A stretch of 64,000 bases of DNA from Nothophaeocryptopus gaeumannii (lineage: Eukaryota; Ascomycota; Dothideomycetes; Mycosphaerellales; Mycosphaerellaceae): the NCBI GenBank assembly GCA_031771865.1, contig JASISA010000025.1, positions 2,790,001 through 2,854,000 of the forward strand, given 5' to 3'. Shown piece by piece: positions 35,130 to 46,317 of this stretch. The notes under the pieces are model-generated. The model ran no database searches, was not told the DNA's origin, and was given only the letters and a program-made list of their open reading frames with translations. Numbering within the stretch: the first letter of the stretch is position 1; each line of letters begins with the position of its first letter. The position numbers and the translations under genes are program-made.

Positions 35130-37110
35130 ATGTCTCGCAAAAGACGAGCGGAGGACAGCCCGACGGAGGATCTCAGAAGGTCTCTGCGGTGTCGAGACAG
35201 GCCATATAAATACGACTTGGTGCTCCCGGACGAAATTCGTGTATTGGTGCTGCACCCTGGAAATGGAGACGAAGAGCTATACGGGACTCTAGAGACGGCG
35301 ACACTGGGAGAATCTGAGGACGACTACAAAGCAATATCATACGCTTGGGGTCCGGCCATCTTTGATCACACCCTGCGGCTGTCGACTGGTCTGCTTCGCA
35401 TTACACAGTCGCTCGCCGGAGCCTTGCGGAGATTCAGACATGCTACGAAACCAGTGAGGCTTTGGGCTGACGCTGTTTGTATCAATCAATGTATTGTGGA
35501 GGGGAACAATGACCCAGCCGCTGTAGAAGAGAAAAATCATCAAGTTGCTATAATGGCTGACATCGATAGAAATGCCAAGGAGGTTCTCGTATGGCTTGGT
35601 GAAGCAGGGCCGAGAGACACGGAGTACTTCTGGATCCTGCACAAACTGGCTCAACTGTGGAGGAATGGACTCGAAGAGAGGGCAAATTCTTATCGGCTTT
35701 TACTCAGCGATGCTGCAGATACGATCGATGCTATGGCGTATCCAGCCTCTGGGTCCACTTCGCTCGAATGTCCTTGCTGTCTCAGCGCTTTCGCCCTCCA
35801 AGAACGAGATTGGGATGACACGCTCGTGTCAGTCGTGGATCTCATCGACAAACCGTGGTTCAAGCGACTCTGGGTTCTTCAAGAATGTTTGCTCGCTAAA
35901 CGTTGTACGCTCCTTTGTGGCGCACATCGACTCAGTATGTATGGTCTCCGACAGGCGGGGACTTTCTTGCTCCAGTACTTCTCGCAGAAACAAGACGAGG
36001 ACCAAGACCACCGACACGGACTTGCAGCAATCAGAAGTCTAAACATTCTTCAGTATCACCCTTCTGGATATAGTCCTGTACATGCTTGTGCAAGCTAGAG
36101 ATATGCGGACAGGAGATCCTCGTGATCGCCTCTATGCTATGCGTCGGATGTGCCGTACATTACAAGATGCGTATCTGGCACCAAACTACTCTCTTTCCCC
36201 TAGCGACTTGTGGATCGCTTTCTCCGCCACGATACTTACGACAAAGGATGATTGGGTCAACATCGACTATCGGTTCTCAGATAGCCCTCATCCTTCATTT
36301 GTTCTTGTTCTTGCTAGTGTAACGAGGCACACGAGCGAGGAGATTCTGCCCTCGTGGGCCATCGATCTGCAGAGATTTCCGCTATGCTCGAGCTTTATTG
36401 GCGGTAAACATACTCAACATTGCGCCTATAGATATTCCCAAAAGGCAGGAGGATCTTTTCGCGAGCATCACTTGCTATACAGAGTCCACAAGTTAAGACT
36501 CGGGTTGAAAGTAGCAACAGTGGATACGCTCGAACGGATCTTGATCGACTCTACTGCACCGTCTCCCAATGCGCTTTTCAAGGCCAAAAACAAATCATGG
36601 ATCGGCGATCGTCTCCCACCATGGGTTGAGAGATGTGCAGACTTCATTATCGACAAACGCCGACCATTTCAAGAGCCGAGATCGCTTCAGACCGATCTTG
36701 CAAACGTATTGCGAGTTCTCTTTACCTATCAGTACTCCCTTCGAGTCGAGAAGAGCCTCGACGCGTACGTGGATTTATTCGCTGCTTCCATTGCTGGCGA
36801 TTCCCGAGGGTACCAGGAATGCCTCCAGGAAGTCACCAATAAGCTGGATCCAGTAGTCTTCAATTTTCACGACAACAATGTAGGAGCGCTTCTAGGAAAG
36901 TCTACAGAGGGCCTCTTTTGCTGGGTTCCTCCTGATGCTGCCATCGGGGATACAATCGTGTTGGTAAGTGGTGCACCCTCGCCATTCCTCTTCCGTTCGT
37001 GCGGTGACGGCGAATATCGAGTTGTCGGAGATATATGGTTGGACGGCATCATGGACGGCCAAGCATGGCCTGAGAATGACGATGAGTTGGTGGATATTAT
37101 ACTTGTCTGA
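35130..37110 (+). CDS. Heterokaryon-incompatibility (HET) domain protein
   Basis: Two exons, 35130-35974 and 36054-37110, give 633 residues. The HET domain spans about residues 65-215, with YKAISYAWG, LWADAVCINQ and WFKRLWVLQE, the three usual blocks. The intron is 79 bp, with donor GTACTT, a CTAAAC branch site and acceptor TTCTTCAG; splicing joins the first part in frame to LLDIVLYMLVQARDMR and DPRDRLYAMRRM, which is the conserved block after the HET domain in these proteins. Without splicing the frame stops at 36098. HET proteins trigger cell death after fusion of unlike strains or act in other recognition responses. Which partner this one senses cannot be read from the sequence. Confidence 0.85.
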
Positions 37111-37335
37111 ACTTGGCATTGCATTCCACAAAATGCTTCAGGAGCATCAATCTGCCTCAGACGTTTGAGAATTTGTAGGGCTCGCGGGTAGCACGCGTCT
37201 GCTTGACCACCGCCGGCTATGTTACATTGAGAGGTTCTCCAAGGTACGATCGAACGCCAACAACACACAGTCACAACAACTCCTGCAAATGCTCGATGCC
37301 AGACGAATGCACAAACCAGTCCGCCAACCTTGATT

Positions 37336-38158
37336 CTAGTCAATCTTCTTCGACTTCACCTTCACCGCAACCCGATGCCCAATTAACTCACTCTCCAACC
37401 CAGCCGACAAGTTCCGCGCAATGAAGTCCGTGCAGTCTTCCAATGGAGCGAAGTAATCCTGCATCTGCGCCAGGATGTTGAGATACGTGCCGATCAACGG
37501 TATCCACTGCAGCTTTCTCGACCATGCTGGCGGAGCATCGACTGCTGATATGAGGTTTGCTGCATCAGCTCCAGCTTCTGGTTGGTAGTTGATGATTTCT
37601 GATCGTGCGGGAATGTTGTTTGCGCAGAAGAGAGACCACGAGAGGCGGTCTTTTGGAATGTCTTTGATGCATGACCAATTCTGCTTGTGGATGGTGAAGA
37701 TGGGGATGCTGTTGGGATCTCGTCAGCGAATGATGCTGGTATAGGACAGGTGCAACTCACTAGTCCGACAGCATGGATCCTACCTCGGGACTGTTTAGAA
37801 TACTGAACCCACTCATAAGCCACATGCGAATCGGTTTGCCGCCTCGCTGCTCATGCGCACTGAGGGCCGCCTTCGTCACAGCTTGAAAGATGGCCGGTAG
37901 CTCGCCAGACTGTCCAATCATTGGCGCAAGGCCTGCAGCATTGACTACAGCATCGCAATTGTGATCAAGGATCGCGGCTTTGATGGCTTCGCTGTCGGTG
38001 CCAGAACCGCTCACCGCGGCTGTCGCACATGATGTGGCTTCGGCGGAGAGCTTGGACGCATTCCGGACGTAGACGATGACCTGGTGCTTGTGGGCGACGA
38101 GCGCTGGGAGAAGACGAGATCCGACGTTGCCTGCGGCACCCAAGAGGAGGACGCGCAT
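37336..38158 (-). CDS. NAD(P)-binding Rossmann protein (NmrA/atypical SDR type)
   Basis: Exon 1 is 38158-37761 and exon 2 is 37708-37336, with a 52-bp GT-AG intron; the product is 256 residues. It starts MRVLLLGAAGNVGSRLLPAL, a GxxGxxG nucleotide-binding motif, and has VVNAAG and MWLMSGFS where atypical SDRs have their next conserved strands. There is no YxxxK pair in the usual place, so it may act as a regulator, an ether- or isoflavone-reductase-like enzyme or a simple NAD(P) sensor. ATG 38158 was chosen because it directly precedes the dinucleotide-binding fold. The gene is intact, unlike the other NAD(P)-binding genes at 25-31.6 kb. Confidence 0.8.
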
Positions 38159-39602
38159 TGCTTCGAGTGGGAGGGTGGTTTGAAGGCTCAATGTGTGTCA
38201 GGGTTGGATTGTGTCGCGATCTGGACAACACGGCGGCCATTACTCTGTATTGAAATACTTTCTGCCATTGTTGCTGCCTTGAATCTTCTTTAGCAATGTC
38301 GTTTCCCGTGCTTCTTCGAGTGTAGTGAGTCGTGGAGTTTGCAATGCCCGGGCGGGTGACGACGGGACACGGAGCAACTAAGCCGCCGACAGGACAAGTT
38401 GATGTGCTTTGTCAGCTGGTGTGTCAGTCATATTTGCTGCTCGGCCGAAGGACTTCACATCGACCGCACGTTGTTTGGAGACAAACGCCAGGGTTGGGGA
38501 AAGCCGGAATTGGCACAACGTGGTGGAGCTTGTGTGAGCGAGTGAATACTCATTCGATCGCATGGCAGCTGGGGTCCGCAAAAAAGTGTCAGGGCTACGG
38601 CTGGCCGTACTGGGGACAGCGAGTACCTCTAGAGTTTTGCATCAGCACAGAGCTGCGGAGATGTCTACCGAAGGCCTAGATGGTATCAATGTGTGATGTT
38701 GGCGTCCGCGAGCAGACGATGGCACCCGTTTGCATAGAACGGGCTCTCGAAACGACATGTAGAGACCGCGATTCGGTGTCAGAGTTAGAAGCCTGTGGAC
38801 GTGCGCTCCACGACCAAGGTCTTTCGCCAGCAGTCATGTCGGTCGTACTTGCAGGTAGCGTTCATTCGATCCAGCCGGCGCCAGTCAAAGCGTACTGATC
38901 ATCACAAATCTGTAGTACAATATCCCACAAGTGCAGACAACTCATCGATATCCTTCAATTCTCCTCCATGATCGTCCAGCTTCCAACACTGTGGACCAAG
39001 CGCGCGAACCAGAAACATCCGGCAAGTCTGGGGGAAGAATTCCCGGAAGAACCTGGGTCAGAAAATCTCGGAGTACCGAGTCAGGGAGGTAAAGATTCGT
39101 TCATACGATGCAAATGTTGAAGGCCGACATCTTGATCCGGCGATCAACCACGACCAGAGTCACGACCGCGAAAACCACCACGGTTCCTTGTTCTAGGCTC
39201 GAAGGTTGGCGAAAGTCCTGTCCCGGCGGGCTATGTGTAGCGCGTATGCATCGTAAGTGGGGTTCGACATGTTGAATACTCTTGACCCGCTAAGGCGATT
39301 TGGAAAGGCTTCCTCACCGGAGCTATAGCTGTTTTCGGGGACGTGGACCGAATTGCGGATGTCGTTTCGTGCAGCGATACACACTGTGCAATGGGATGTG
39401 CAACTGTTCATAGTACAGGAAGAGTCGTGGGCAACACCCTTCTCTTGCCTTAAGTTCATAATCAATCTCCGGTCTGTCATCAGTCAGCTCAGCAAATCAC
39501 AGACGAGGGGAACGAGACTCCATGTGAGTAAGCGCAAGGGCATTCGGGCAGCTGCCACGCTTTTACTGATTGGTACAGGCCCAGCCTTCGGCCTGTACAA
39601 CA
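38159..39602. other. Intergenic region
   Basis: About 1.4 kb with no supported gene. Open frames are short and have no recognisable motif. Confidence 0.4.
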
Positions 39603-39815
39603 ATGTGTGAACAACTCATGACGCGTACCAAGATGATTTGCGGTCATGAGCTCGAAACACTGGGCATCTTGTTGCCGTGTCCAAACCGGCCTGGCTGTGG
39701 AGCACCCAAGGCAAACTACAGTATGGGTACTTCGTCGAAGAAAGCGCCGTGCGACGACTGCGTTGCCAACAATACCTGGGCAAAGAATAGCGAAGGAAAG
39801 TGGGTGCGCACTTGA
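39603..39815 (+). CDS. Small Cys-rich hypothetical protein
   Basis: A 70-residue frame from ATG 39603. It has six cysteines and one conserved-looking His in the order CGHE, CPNRPGCG, CDDC, followed by NTWAKNSEGKWVR, a spacing that could bind zinc. No signal peptide is visible, so it is probably intracellular. Similar small Cys-rich proteins are common in filamentous ascomycetes, but I cannot name the family. An upstream exon cannot be excluded. Confidence 0.45.
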   Translation: MCEQLMTRTKMICGHELETLGILLPCPNRPGCGAPKANYSMGTSSKKAPCDDCVANNTWAKNSEGKWVRT

Positions 39816-40165
39816 GAGATGATGATGCCATTGCAACGGGGCTATAAAGCAATACGTGGTAGAGTGGGATGAAGTTTTATCAAGGATACAGTCTCTTGGG
39901 CACGTGATCTCGGCCGACCAGAAGCAGAGTTGATGACGTTTCCGGTGAATTCTCGTGTAAATGATTGAAGCACATTCTACTCCCTCCAATACAGAACATG
40001 GCCAGCTAGAGCGACGCTCTACAATCAAATGCTCGAGACTCCTAGCTGCTTCACCCCAATCTCAGCTTTTCTTTGCGTCGCAATGATGCATCGTTGCGCG
40101 ACTGTGCAGCCAAAACGATAACCGTTCTTCCCCGTCACCCAACTGTATTCCGACCTATAGCCACG

Positions 40166-41107
40166 ATGCCGCATTCGGAACAGCTCCCTGAAGGCTTCTA
40201 CTTCATCTCCTGTGGCGCAGTCGGTGTCGTATTCAACGTTAGCGATCGCATTGTCCTCAAATTCGCGCGCACACCCGCGAACAAGCGCGTCAGGCGCGAG
40301 CACTCCACCTTCGACCTGCTCGAAACGAAACCAACATGTCCATACATCGTCCGCAGCGTCCTGCGGCTGTCAGACCTCAATTTCTTGGAAAACATGTCGG
40401 GAGGTAACCTCGAAGCCCGACTTCGCAGCAACCAAGTTCGTGAGAAGCATGTCCTCGTAGCAGTCCAGTCCCTCGAGCCGGCTACGCTCGTTTCGCAATG
40501 GATGGCAGAGCTTACCGGCGCGGCGGCCTGGCTGGAGAGCATAGGCTTGGCTCATGGCGACATTCGTCCATCCAATCTGCTCCTCGATGTCTGCAATCAC
40601 CTGAGACTTGCCGACTTCGATTGCGCAGCGAATATTGGCTCTCAAGAGCTGGAAGCGGGTGCACCGCCATACGCTCGAGTGCGAGGCTCGGAGGCTGGTG
40701 AGGCAAAGGGCACATTCGGAAGGGTCGGACCACGAACAGAGCAATTCGCTATCGGTAGTGTCTGCTACTACATGACGCGTGGGCATGAACCGTACGAGGA
40801 TATACAACTGTCTGGCCCTGAGTTGGTCGATCTGCTGCAGCGCAAAGTCTTCCCCTTCACAAACCCGAATGATTTCAAGGACACCGTCATTAGGAAATGC
40901 TGGCAAGGAGAATACTCTTCGCTCCAACTGCTGGCTTCCCAAGTAGGCAGCCTGTCACATAACAGAGAAGAATGTACTAGTAACATTTCGCTAGAGAAGC
41001 TGAGAGAGGAATGTCTTCAATGGTACGGAAATTGGAAAGCTCAGGTAAATCCTTATATAGCTCAATTTAGGACGCAGCTACCTTCTAATGAGGAAGATAG
41101 TCAGTAA
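40166..41107 (+). CDS. Protein kinase-like protein with HGD in place of HRD
   Basis: Single exon of 313 residues from ATG 40166 (the frame also has an earlier ATG at 40073, giving 344). The kinase fold is visible: a glycine-rich-like segment SCGAVGVVFNV, the Lys of IVLKFAR, the catalytic loop LAHGDIRPSNLLLD and the metal-binding motif ADFDCA. HRD is thus HGD and DFG is DFD. After that come TEQFAIGSVCYYMTRGHEPYE and a C-lobe ending near residue 290. The catalytic Asp and the metal-binding Asp are kept, so activity is possible. Expanded kinase-like families with this HGD signature occur in Dothideomycetes; their substrates are unknown. Confidence 0.8.
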   Translation: MPHSEQLPEGFYFISCGAVGVVFNVSDRIVLKFARTPANKRVRREHSTFDLLETKPTCPYIVRSVLRLSDLNFLENMSGGNLEARLRSNQVREKHVLVAVQSLEPATLVSQWMAELTGAAAWLESIGLAHGDIRPSNLLLDVCNHLRLADFDCAANIGSQELEAGAPPYARVRGSEAGEAKGTFGRVGPRTEQFAIGSVCYYMTRGHEPYEDIQLSGPELVDLLQRKVFPFTNPNDFKDTVIRKCWQGEYSSLQLLASQVGSLSHNREECTSNISLEKLREECLQWYGNWKAQVNPYIAQFRTQLPSNEEDSQ

Positions 41108-41509
41108 GAGTATTAACATACTAGAAGGTTAACACAGAGCTAGAGGGGAAAGCAAAGGCTGCAGCAGCTGACAGCGTGACTAATACGCATAGTATAAACC
41201 CGGCGCGACTTGCGATGCTGTAGAGATGAGCCCATGTCGGGCGCGGACAGAGGGGAGAAGTAATGCAGAATCCCAAGTTCAAGCGACTTGCGGCGCTCTA
41301 CGTAGTAATTGTCATCGCAATCGTCGCGTGGGTATTACTCGGATGAGGATCGGTAGTGTTGCAAGTTTGAATGAGATGCAAAGAACTCAATTAGAGACGA
41401 CAATAGGAGCTTCAGAGCGTTCTTTTTTCTTCACCTTCGATCGCGTGCTGAACATGCTCCTCTACTCGGCAGGCATTGGCCACAGATGTAATGGAGCCAC
41501 AGCTTAAAG

Positions 41510-42694
41510 GTATTTTCACATTCTTCGGCAACTCTCTCGGGCTGATTGGATTTATAACTCTCTTGACGGTCACGTTACCTGGCGTCAAGATCGTGGGAGC
41601 ATGTTTTGTGACGGCGGGCACTGAGACTTCCGTGGTCCTGATAATTTCTTGGCTCAGTGTCAACAATGTAACTTTGACTGATGGGTAATCTGCATACAAA
41701 ACAGGACGCATACAGCCCCTTCCTAATGCCTCCGAAAAGTCTTACTGCGAAACATTATACAGCAGCTTCAAGCAATCCAACCGCCTTTCGTACCCGCCGC
41801 CTCCTCGCAGCCAGACCGCCAGTTATGTCCTCGTCCAAGGCTTGAAGTAGTTGGTTTACTTGCAAGTTGCTCATTCTTGAAATGGTCTCGGGTGTCTGAG
41901 GGAAGTTGTCGATAGCTGTATTGGTCGATGAGTCGCGCAGCGGGTGTAGCGTACTCTGTGGAGAGATAAGGCGGGAGTTCGTAAGGCGGGCTACCTTGTT
42001 ATAATTGCTATAAGACTATAAGTCAGCATAGTGCACTATATCGTAAGAGCATTAGTAGCTAACCTTGCCGCAATGCGCGTAGTGAGACGCAGCTCCATAG
42101 TGTCGAGTCGCTCCTCGATCCCAGTGAATCGCTGTTCGAATCCAGTGAGTCGCTGCTCGACGCGCTGGAGCGCTGCTAGCACGTCCACGGCTTGGTTCAG
42201 AGCTGGAATATTCGGCAGGCGCGCCATCTGAGTTTGGAGTGCCCCAAAGGCCTCCTAAATTATTTAAGGCTCTGGCTGTTGATAGTTGTCGGCCATAATG
42301 CTGTCTTCTTAAGAGTAATGGGTGTGGGATGTTGGTGTAGCGGCGATAGTGTCGCAGTTGACGGCGCAAGTGCAGACTCCAGAGTAGCTTTAGAAGGAAG
42401 CGCGGGGGTATGCGCCCTTTCCTGATGCGGAACACCCGCCAGGGTAACAACAGCCAGGAGTGGACGAAGCGCACACTTACATGGGCCACGGCTGAAGTCT
42501 TCGGGCAGGGTATGAGCATTGCTTGCTCTTACATGTTTGATGATCCGCCGAAATTCACCAAAGGCCTCGCAATCAGTCTTGGGTTTCTGGGGCTTAGTGC
42601 GTCAATGGCCGTCCTTCTCATGGTCGAGTCCTCCAAACTGAATAGGCGAGGACGGGAGAGGAGGTGGCTCAGGTCCAGAATGATGCTGAAGTGA
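41510..42694 (+). pseudogene. MFS transporter relic split by an insertion
   Basis: The piece at about 41510-41685 encodes transmembrane text of an MFS anion/vitamin permease (FFGNSLGLIGFITLLTV, then FVTAGTETSVVLIISWLSV and NNV). The expected continuation resumes only at about 42464, with TKRTLTWATAEVFGQGMS, then FTKGLAISLGFLGL and a charged C-terminus ending at 42694, in a different frame. About 0.78 kb lies between, and it contains a complete gene on the opposite strand. The N-terminal half of the transporter is not visible upstream. Proteins of this family transport carboxylates, allantoate or vitamins; this copy cannot be functional. Confidence 0.65.
41755..42227 (-). CDS. Small coiled-coil protein gene nested in the MFS relic
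   Basis: Exon 1 is 42227-42064 and exon 2 is 42007-41755, with a 56-bp intron (GTTAGC donor, TTATAG acceptor); the product is 138 residues with no stop or frame break. It starts MARLPNIPALNQAVDVLAAL, then has a heptad-like region with repeated RLTGFEQRFTGIEERLDTM, and ends with a short helical C-terminal block (VNQLLQALDEDITGGLAARR). Multi-copy genes coding for proteins of this plan, with an N-terminal NIPAL-type motif and repeated QRLxxxExR, occur in several Dothideomycete genomes as I recall; their function is unknown. Its intactness inside a decayed transporter suggests a later arrival or selection. Confidence 0.65.
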
Positions 42695-43304
42695 AATGCT
42701 TTCGATACCAGATATGAGAGTCCGGCGATAGATGTGCCGAGCAAGTTAGCATGGTTCGTGAGCGCATCAATGACCAAGAGCCCGGTGAGTCATCTTCACG
42801 TCGTATTTGGTGAATACCAGTCCTGCACGATTCATGCTGGACGTTTAAGATGCCTATCTTGGTGGAGTAGCACTGATTGTGATGAATGCCATGACTAACG
42901 AGGCCGAGAATGTTGAAGAGAAACCAATTCCCATTTGAACTTTTCGATGACTCAGCGTGCCCGCGCCCGATCTTTGTGGAGCGAAGTGAGCAGAAGACCA
43001 GGACCTTCGCATGAACACAAACACTCAGAAACCTGACTTACAAGTCAGATATTCCTTTGTTTCATCCACATAAGTTTACCCACAAAGACACAACTCCTGA
43101 GAACAGCAAGTATCTCCCCATTCAGCTCTCCACAAGCGCGCGGGGCACCAATATGCGAGCCACAACTCAGAATTGCAGACGGCAAAGATGGAAAGGGGAC
43201 ATCCCGGTGGCTCATCAAAGCATTGTTCGGCAAAGCACAACTGTCACGATTGCAAGACATCCTACCTCTTGATTTCATTCTTGAAACAGTATACCAGAGT
43301 CAAC
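42695..43304. other. Intergenic region
   Basis: No gene is supported. It holds the upstream region of the alcohol dehydrogenase gene. Confidence 0.45.
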
Positions 43305-44747
43305 ATGGCGGTCAAAGCAGCGCGAGCAGCACAGCGTCTGATCAAGAGATCTGAGCCCGTACCAAGCATTTTGACTCCGGCATCTGGTCCTCTTCACAGT
43401 AGCAAAGCCGCAACGACAACATCACGCCCACTTCCCAAGACCACTCATCCTCGTACACTCAACAGCTCAATCCGCAACTATGCAACAACCTCAATGCATC
43501 CCAGCCGCGCAATTGTCGCCTCCACCCCTCAAGCCTCACATCATGCAGGCTCAAACTGGTCGATGCAATCCATCCAAGTCCCCACCTCCCCTGGGCCCAA
43601 CGAAATCCTCGTCGAAATGGTCGCCTCCGGGATATGCCATACAGACATCGCCCTAACCGCACCAGACAAAGGTCAACGCTTTCCAATTGTACCGGGTCAC
43701 GAAGGATCCGGAATCGTCAAAGCCGTGGGATCCAGAGTGTCGAAGGCTGTGAAAGCTGGAGACCCAGTCTTGTTGTCGTTTGATAGCTGTGGAGAATGTA
43801 AGGAATGTCATGAGAAACGACCTGCATATTGCGATACGTTCGCTGTGGCGAACTTATTCGGGGAGGAGGATGTTTTCAAAGCCCCGGAAGAGGAAGGCGG
43901 GTATGGAATTGGTGCGAAGTTCTTCGGTCACTCGAGTTTTGCCAAGTTGAGCGTCGTCAAGGAGAGTACAGTATTGCCTGTCAAAGATCTGATTGAAAAT
44001 GAGGACGAGTTGAAACTCTTTGTTCCGCTGGGGTGTGGTGTGCAGACAGGAGTAGGGTCAATTCTGAACTTGACGAAGCCGGGTCCGAATGATCTGGTGA
44101 TGGTTTGTGGGCTGGGAGGAGTTGGATTGAGTGCGGTGATGGTATGATCCATGACCATGTCACTTGACATCTGAATGCTGATATTATTCAGGGCGCACGA
44201 ATAGCAGGCTGCAAGCAAATCATTGCAGTCGACAAAAACCAGGACCGGATCAATTTAGCAAAAGACGTCTTTGGTGCCACTCATGAACTAAATTCGACAG
44301 AGCTCAGAGACTTGACGGCAGCAATGAAGGAGGTTGCAGGAGGACGTGGACCGAATGTTGTCATCGAAACGACCGGATTCCCGCTCATCGTGGAAGGATC
44401 GTACTATGCTGTCGATACCCGAGGCGCATATGTCCAGGTTGGAGGTCCACCAGACGACCGGTATCGCTTTTCTCTCGATCTCGTGCAGCACCTCTTTCGT
44501 GGCGTGAAACTATGGGGCTGCGTCGAGGGCGATAGCTATCCGGGCGAGTTCATCCCGCAGATGATCAAGTACTATCGAGAAGGGAAGCTGCCGATTGACA
44601 AGATGGTCGAGTATTATCCGGCTGATGAGTTCAAAACTGCATTGCGTGAGAGTGATTGATGACTTTCAAAGACATGAAGCAAAGTGCTGACATCCACCCC
44701 AGGACATGCACTCCGGAAAGACCATCAAACCAGTACTTGTCTGGTAG
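43305..44747 (+). CDS. Zinc-dependent alcohol dehydrogenase with mitochondrial-type leader
   Basis: Exons 43305-44141 and 44192-44659 (50-bp intron) give 434 residues up to a TGA. The first 65 residues are Arg/Ser/Thr/Ala-rich and look like a mitochondrial leader; an internal Met (MHPSRAIVASTP) starts the core. Catalytic zinc ligands sit in GICHTD and GHEGSG, the four-Cys structural zinc site is SCGECKECHEKRPAYC, and NAD is bound by GLGGVGLS. It should oxidise primary or aryl alcohols with NAD. The usual C-terminus is not in this frame: at 44703-44747, after a good acceptor (CCCCAG), the DNA reads DMHSGKTIKPVLVW and stop, exactly as in the family, but both nearby GT donors are one base out of phase. 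Either the last exon is frame-shifted or the splice is unusual. Confidence 0.85.
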
Positions 44748-45289
44748 CAACTCTCCGACACCTCACATGTACAGCCAGCCATGGCATTCGCATTGAGATG
44801 CATGGTCGTATTGAAAGGCATCGAGATGATTCTTTGCAATAGCGGTCAACCACGAACCTGCCATCATCATCACTCATGCTGTTCTCATGCCACCCATATG
44901 TCGCCTCTCAAGATGTAGACCGCTGTCTCGATATCGTAGTCCGTTAGTCCGTCAAGATACCATTGTGTTTCGTCATTCGTTTGAGAATGGCTTGCGCGCT
45001 CATGGGGATGCCAATTGCTTCGTCATTATCGTCGTTGTTATCCAGTACCTTTCCCATGTGTTCGTCGAAACTGAGCACCTGCACTAATCGCATGACTTCC
45101 ATGAATGCTCGCAACCCTCTGTGCTGGGAAGGCGGTAGATAGGAATGCTCCATGCATCTCCAGCTTTATTCGTCAAACCCGAGGAGCTTGACTCGCAGCC
45201 GATTCCATTTGAGTGCGAATACAAGCACGAGAAAGCTTGTCAAGTCGTCGGGCGCAGGCGTAATCCATTGCTTGCCTCAATTGACATTT
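44748..45289. other. Intergenic region
   Basis: No gene is supported in this convergent interval. Confidence 0.4.
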
Positions 45290-46140
45290 CCCTGCTGTTT
45301 TTCGAAGTCTTCAAGGGGGGAGGTGGTCTTCTGCACTCGATCCACATCTCCTCCACCTTGCCCGGCTCACGGCGTTGCCGCTGTCTCTGAAATTCTTTTG
45401 GACATGATATTGCATCCTGGTTTGCAATACTAACTTCGTAGACTCTTTTTTGTATTCATCGATGTAGACCTTGACTTTGCGGATGGCTTTCGCAAAAGCT
45501 GGGTGCTCTGCGGCGTACAAAGCACGCTCTATACTGGCTTCGTTGCTATTGAGGATGCTGCGCTCGCTGAGATGACGCTCCGTGTTCGTCTAAAGTGCCT
45601 TCGCTGCGCGTGCGCTGGACGACAAGCGTAACGAGAAGAGAGCTTCATTGGGCAGCTCCTTGGCGACGAGCTCAAAAAGTTCGGAAAGAAGATCCTCAAG
45701 ATGGCTGTCAGGCTGCGAAATCCAGCTCAAAGCTACCGTTGAGATCCATTGCAGATTAGTCGATGGTTTGATGTGGTGTGCTGTCTTACAATGTGATCTC
45801 CGAGTAGATTTGACGCCAGGAGATGTTGGAATCGATTGTAGTTGATATAGCGGGGTAGGTCCAATTCGAGAACGGGTTTGAAGGCGAAGGCATGAGTCGG
45901 ATTCGACATCCAGAGCAGGGCCGGTGACGAAGCTCGTTGCTGCTTCTCCAAGGTCGTGACCCGATCTCAACAGCGTGAGTGCGCCTTCCTAAGCTTAGTA
46001 GCTGTTCCTCCTGGAGGAGAAGTTGTCTCATGTCTCCGAAACTGATCCATAGTCCATGGTCTTAGGATCTCATCCAGCATCTTTGGCCACGCTTTGATAT
46101 CGAAGAGACACAACCAGTAAGATGCTTCGTTCGACAGACT
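45290..46140 (-). pseudogene. Frame-broken gene of unknown family
   Basis: Several protein-like stretches follow each other on the minus strand in changing frames: EASYWLCLFDIKAWPKMLDE (about 46125), LLLQEEQLLSLGRRTHA, NPTHAFAFKPVLELDLPRYI (about 45900), LQWISTVALSWISQPDSHLE (about 45735) and LYAAEHPAFAKAIRKVKVYI (about 45500). At least four frame changes are needed, and one could be an intron near 45790. I do not recognise the family. The consistency of the strand and the absence of stops within each stretch argue for a decayed gene rather than chance. Confidence 0.5.
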
Positions 46141-46317
46141 TCAGAGGTCAAGCGGCTGAAGTCGAAGCCGTGAGTCGCATCCAATCAAGAGCTCAATCAT
46201 TTAGCGAGGGCTCATGCGCGATCCAGGAAATGCAAAAACTCACCTCGTGGGCCTGCATAATCGAAGGCATATCTCAGTCACAAACAAGATTTCATTATCG
46301 CTCAAAAACAAAAGTCA

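Noticed and set aside
36082..37110. Separate gene downstream of the HET domain
   Set aside because: A branch site and acceptor at 36053 join it in frame to the HET-domain exon, and it holds the usual post-HET block; one gene explains both.
45145..45433. Plus-strand short open frames near 45.2-45.4 kb
   Set aside because: They overlap the minus-strand gene relic and each other and show no protein-like pattern.
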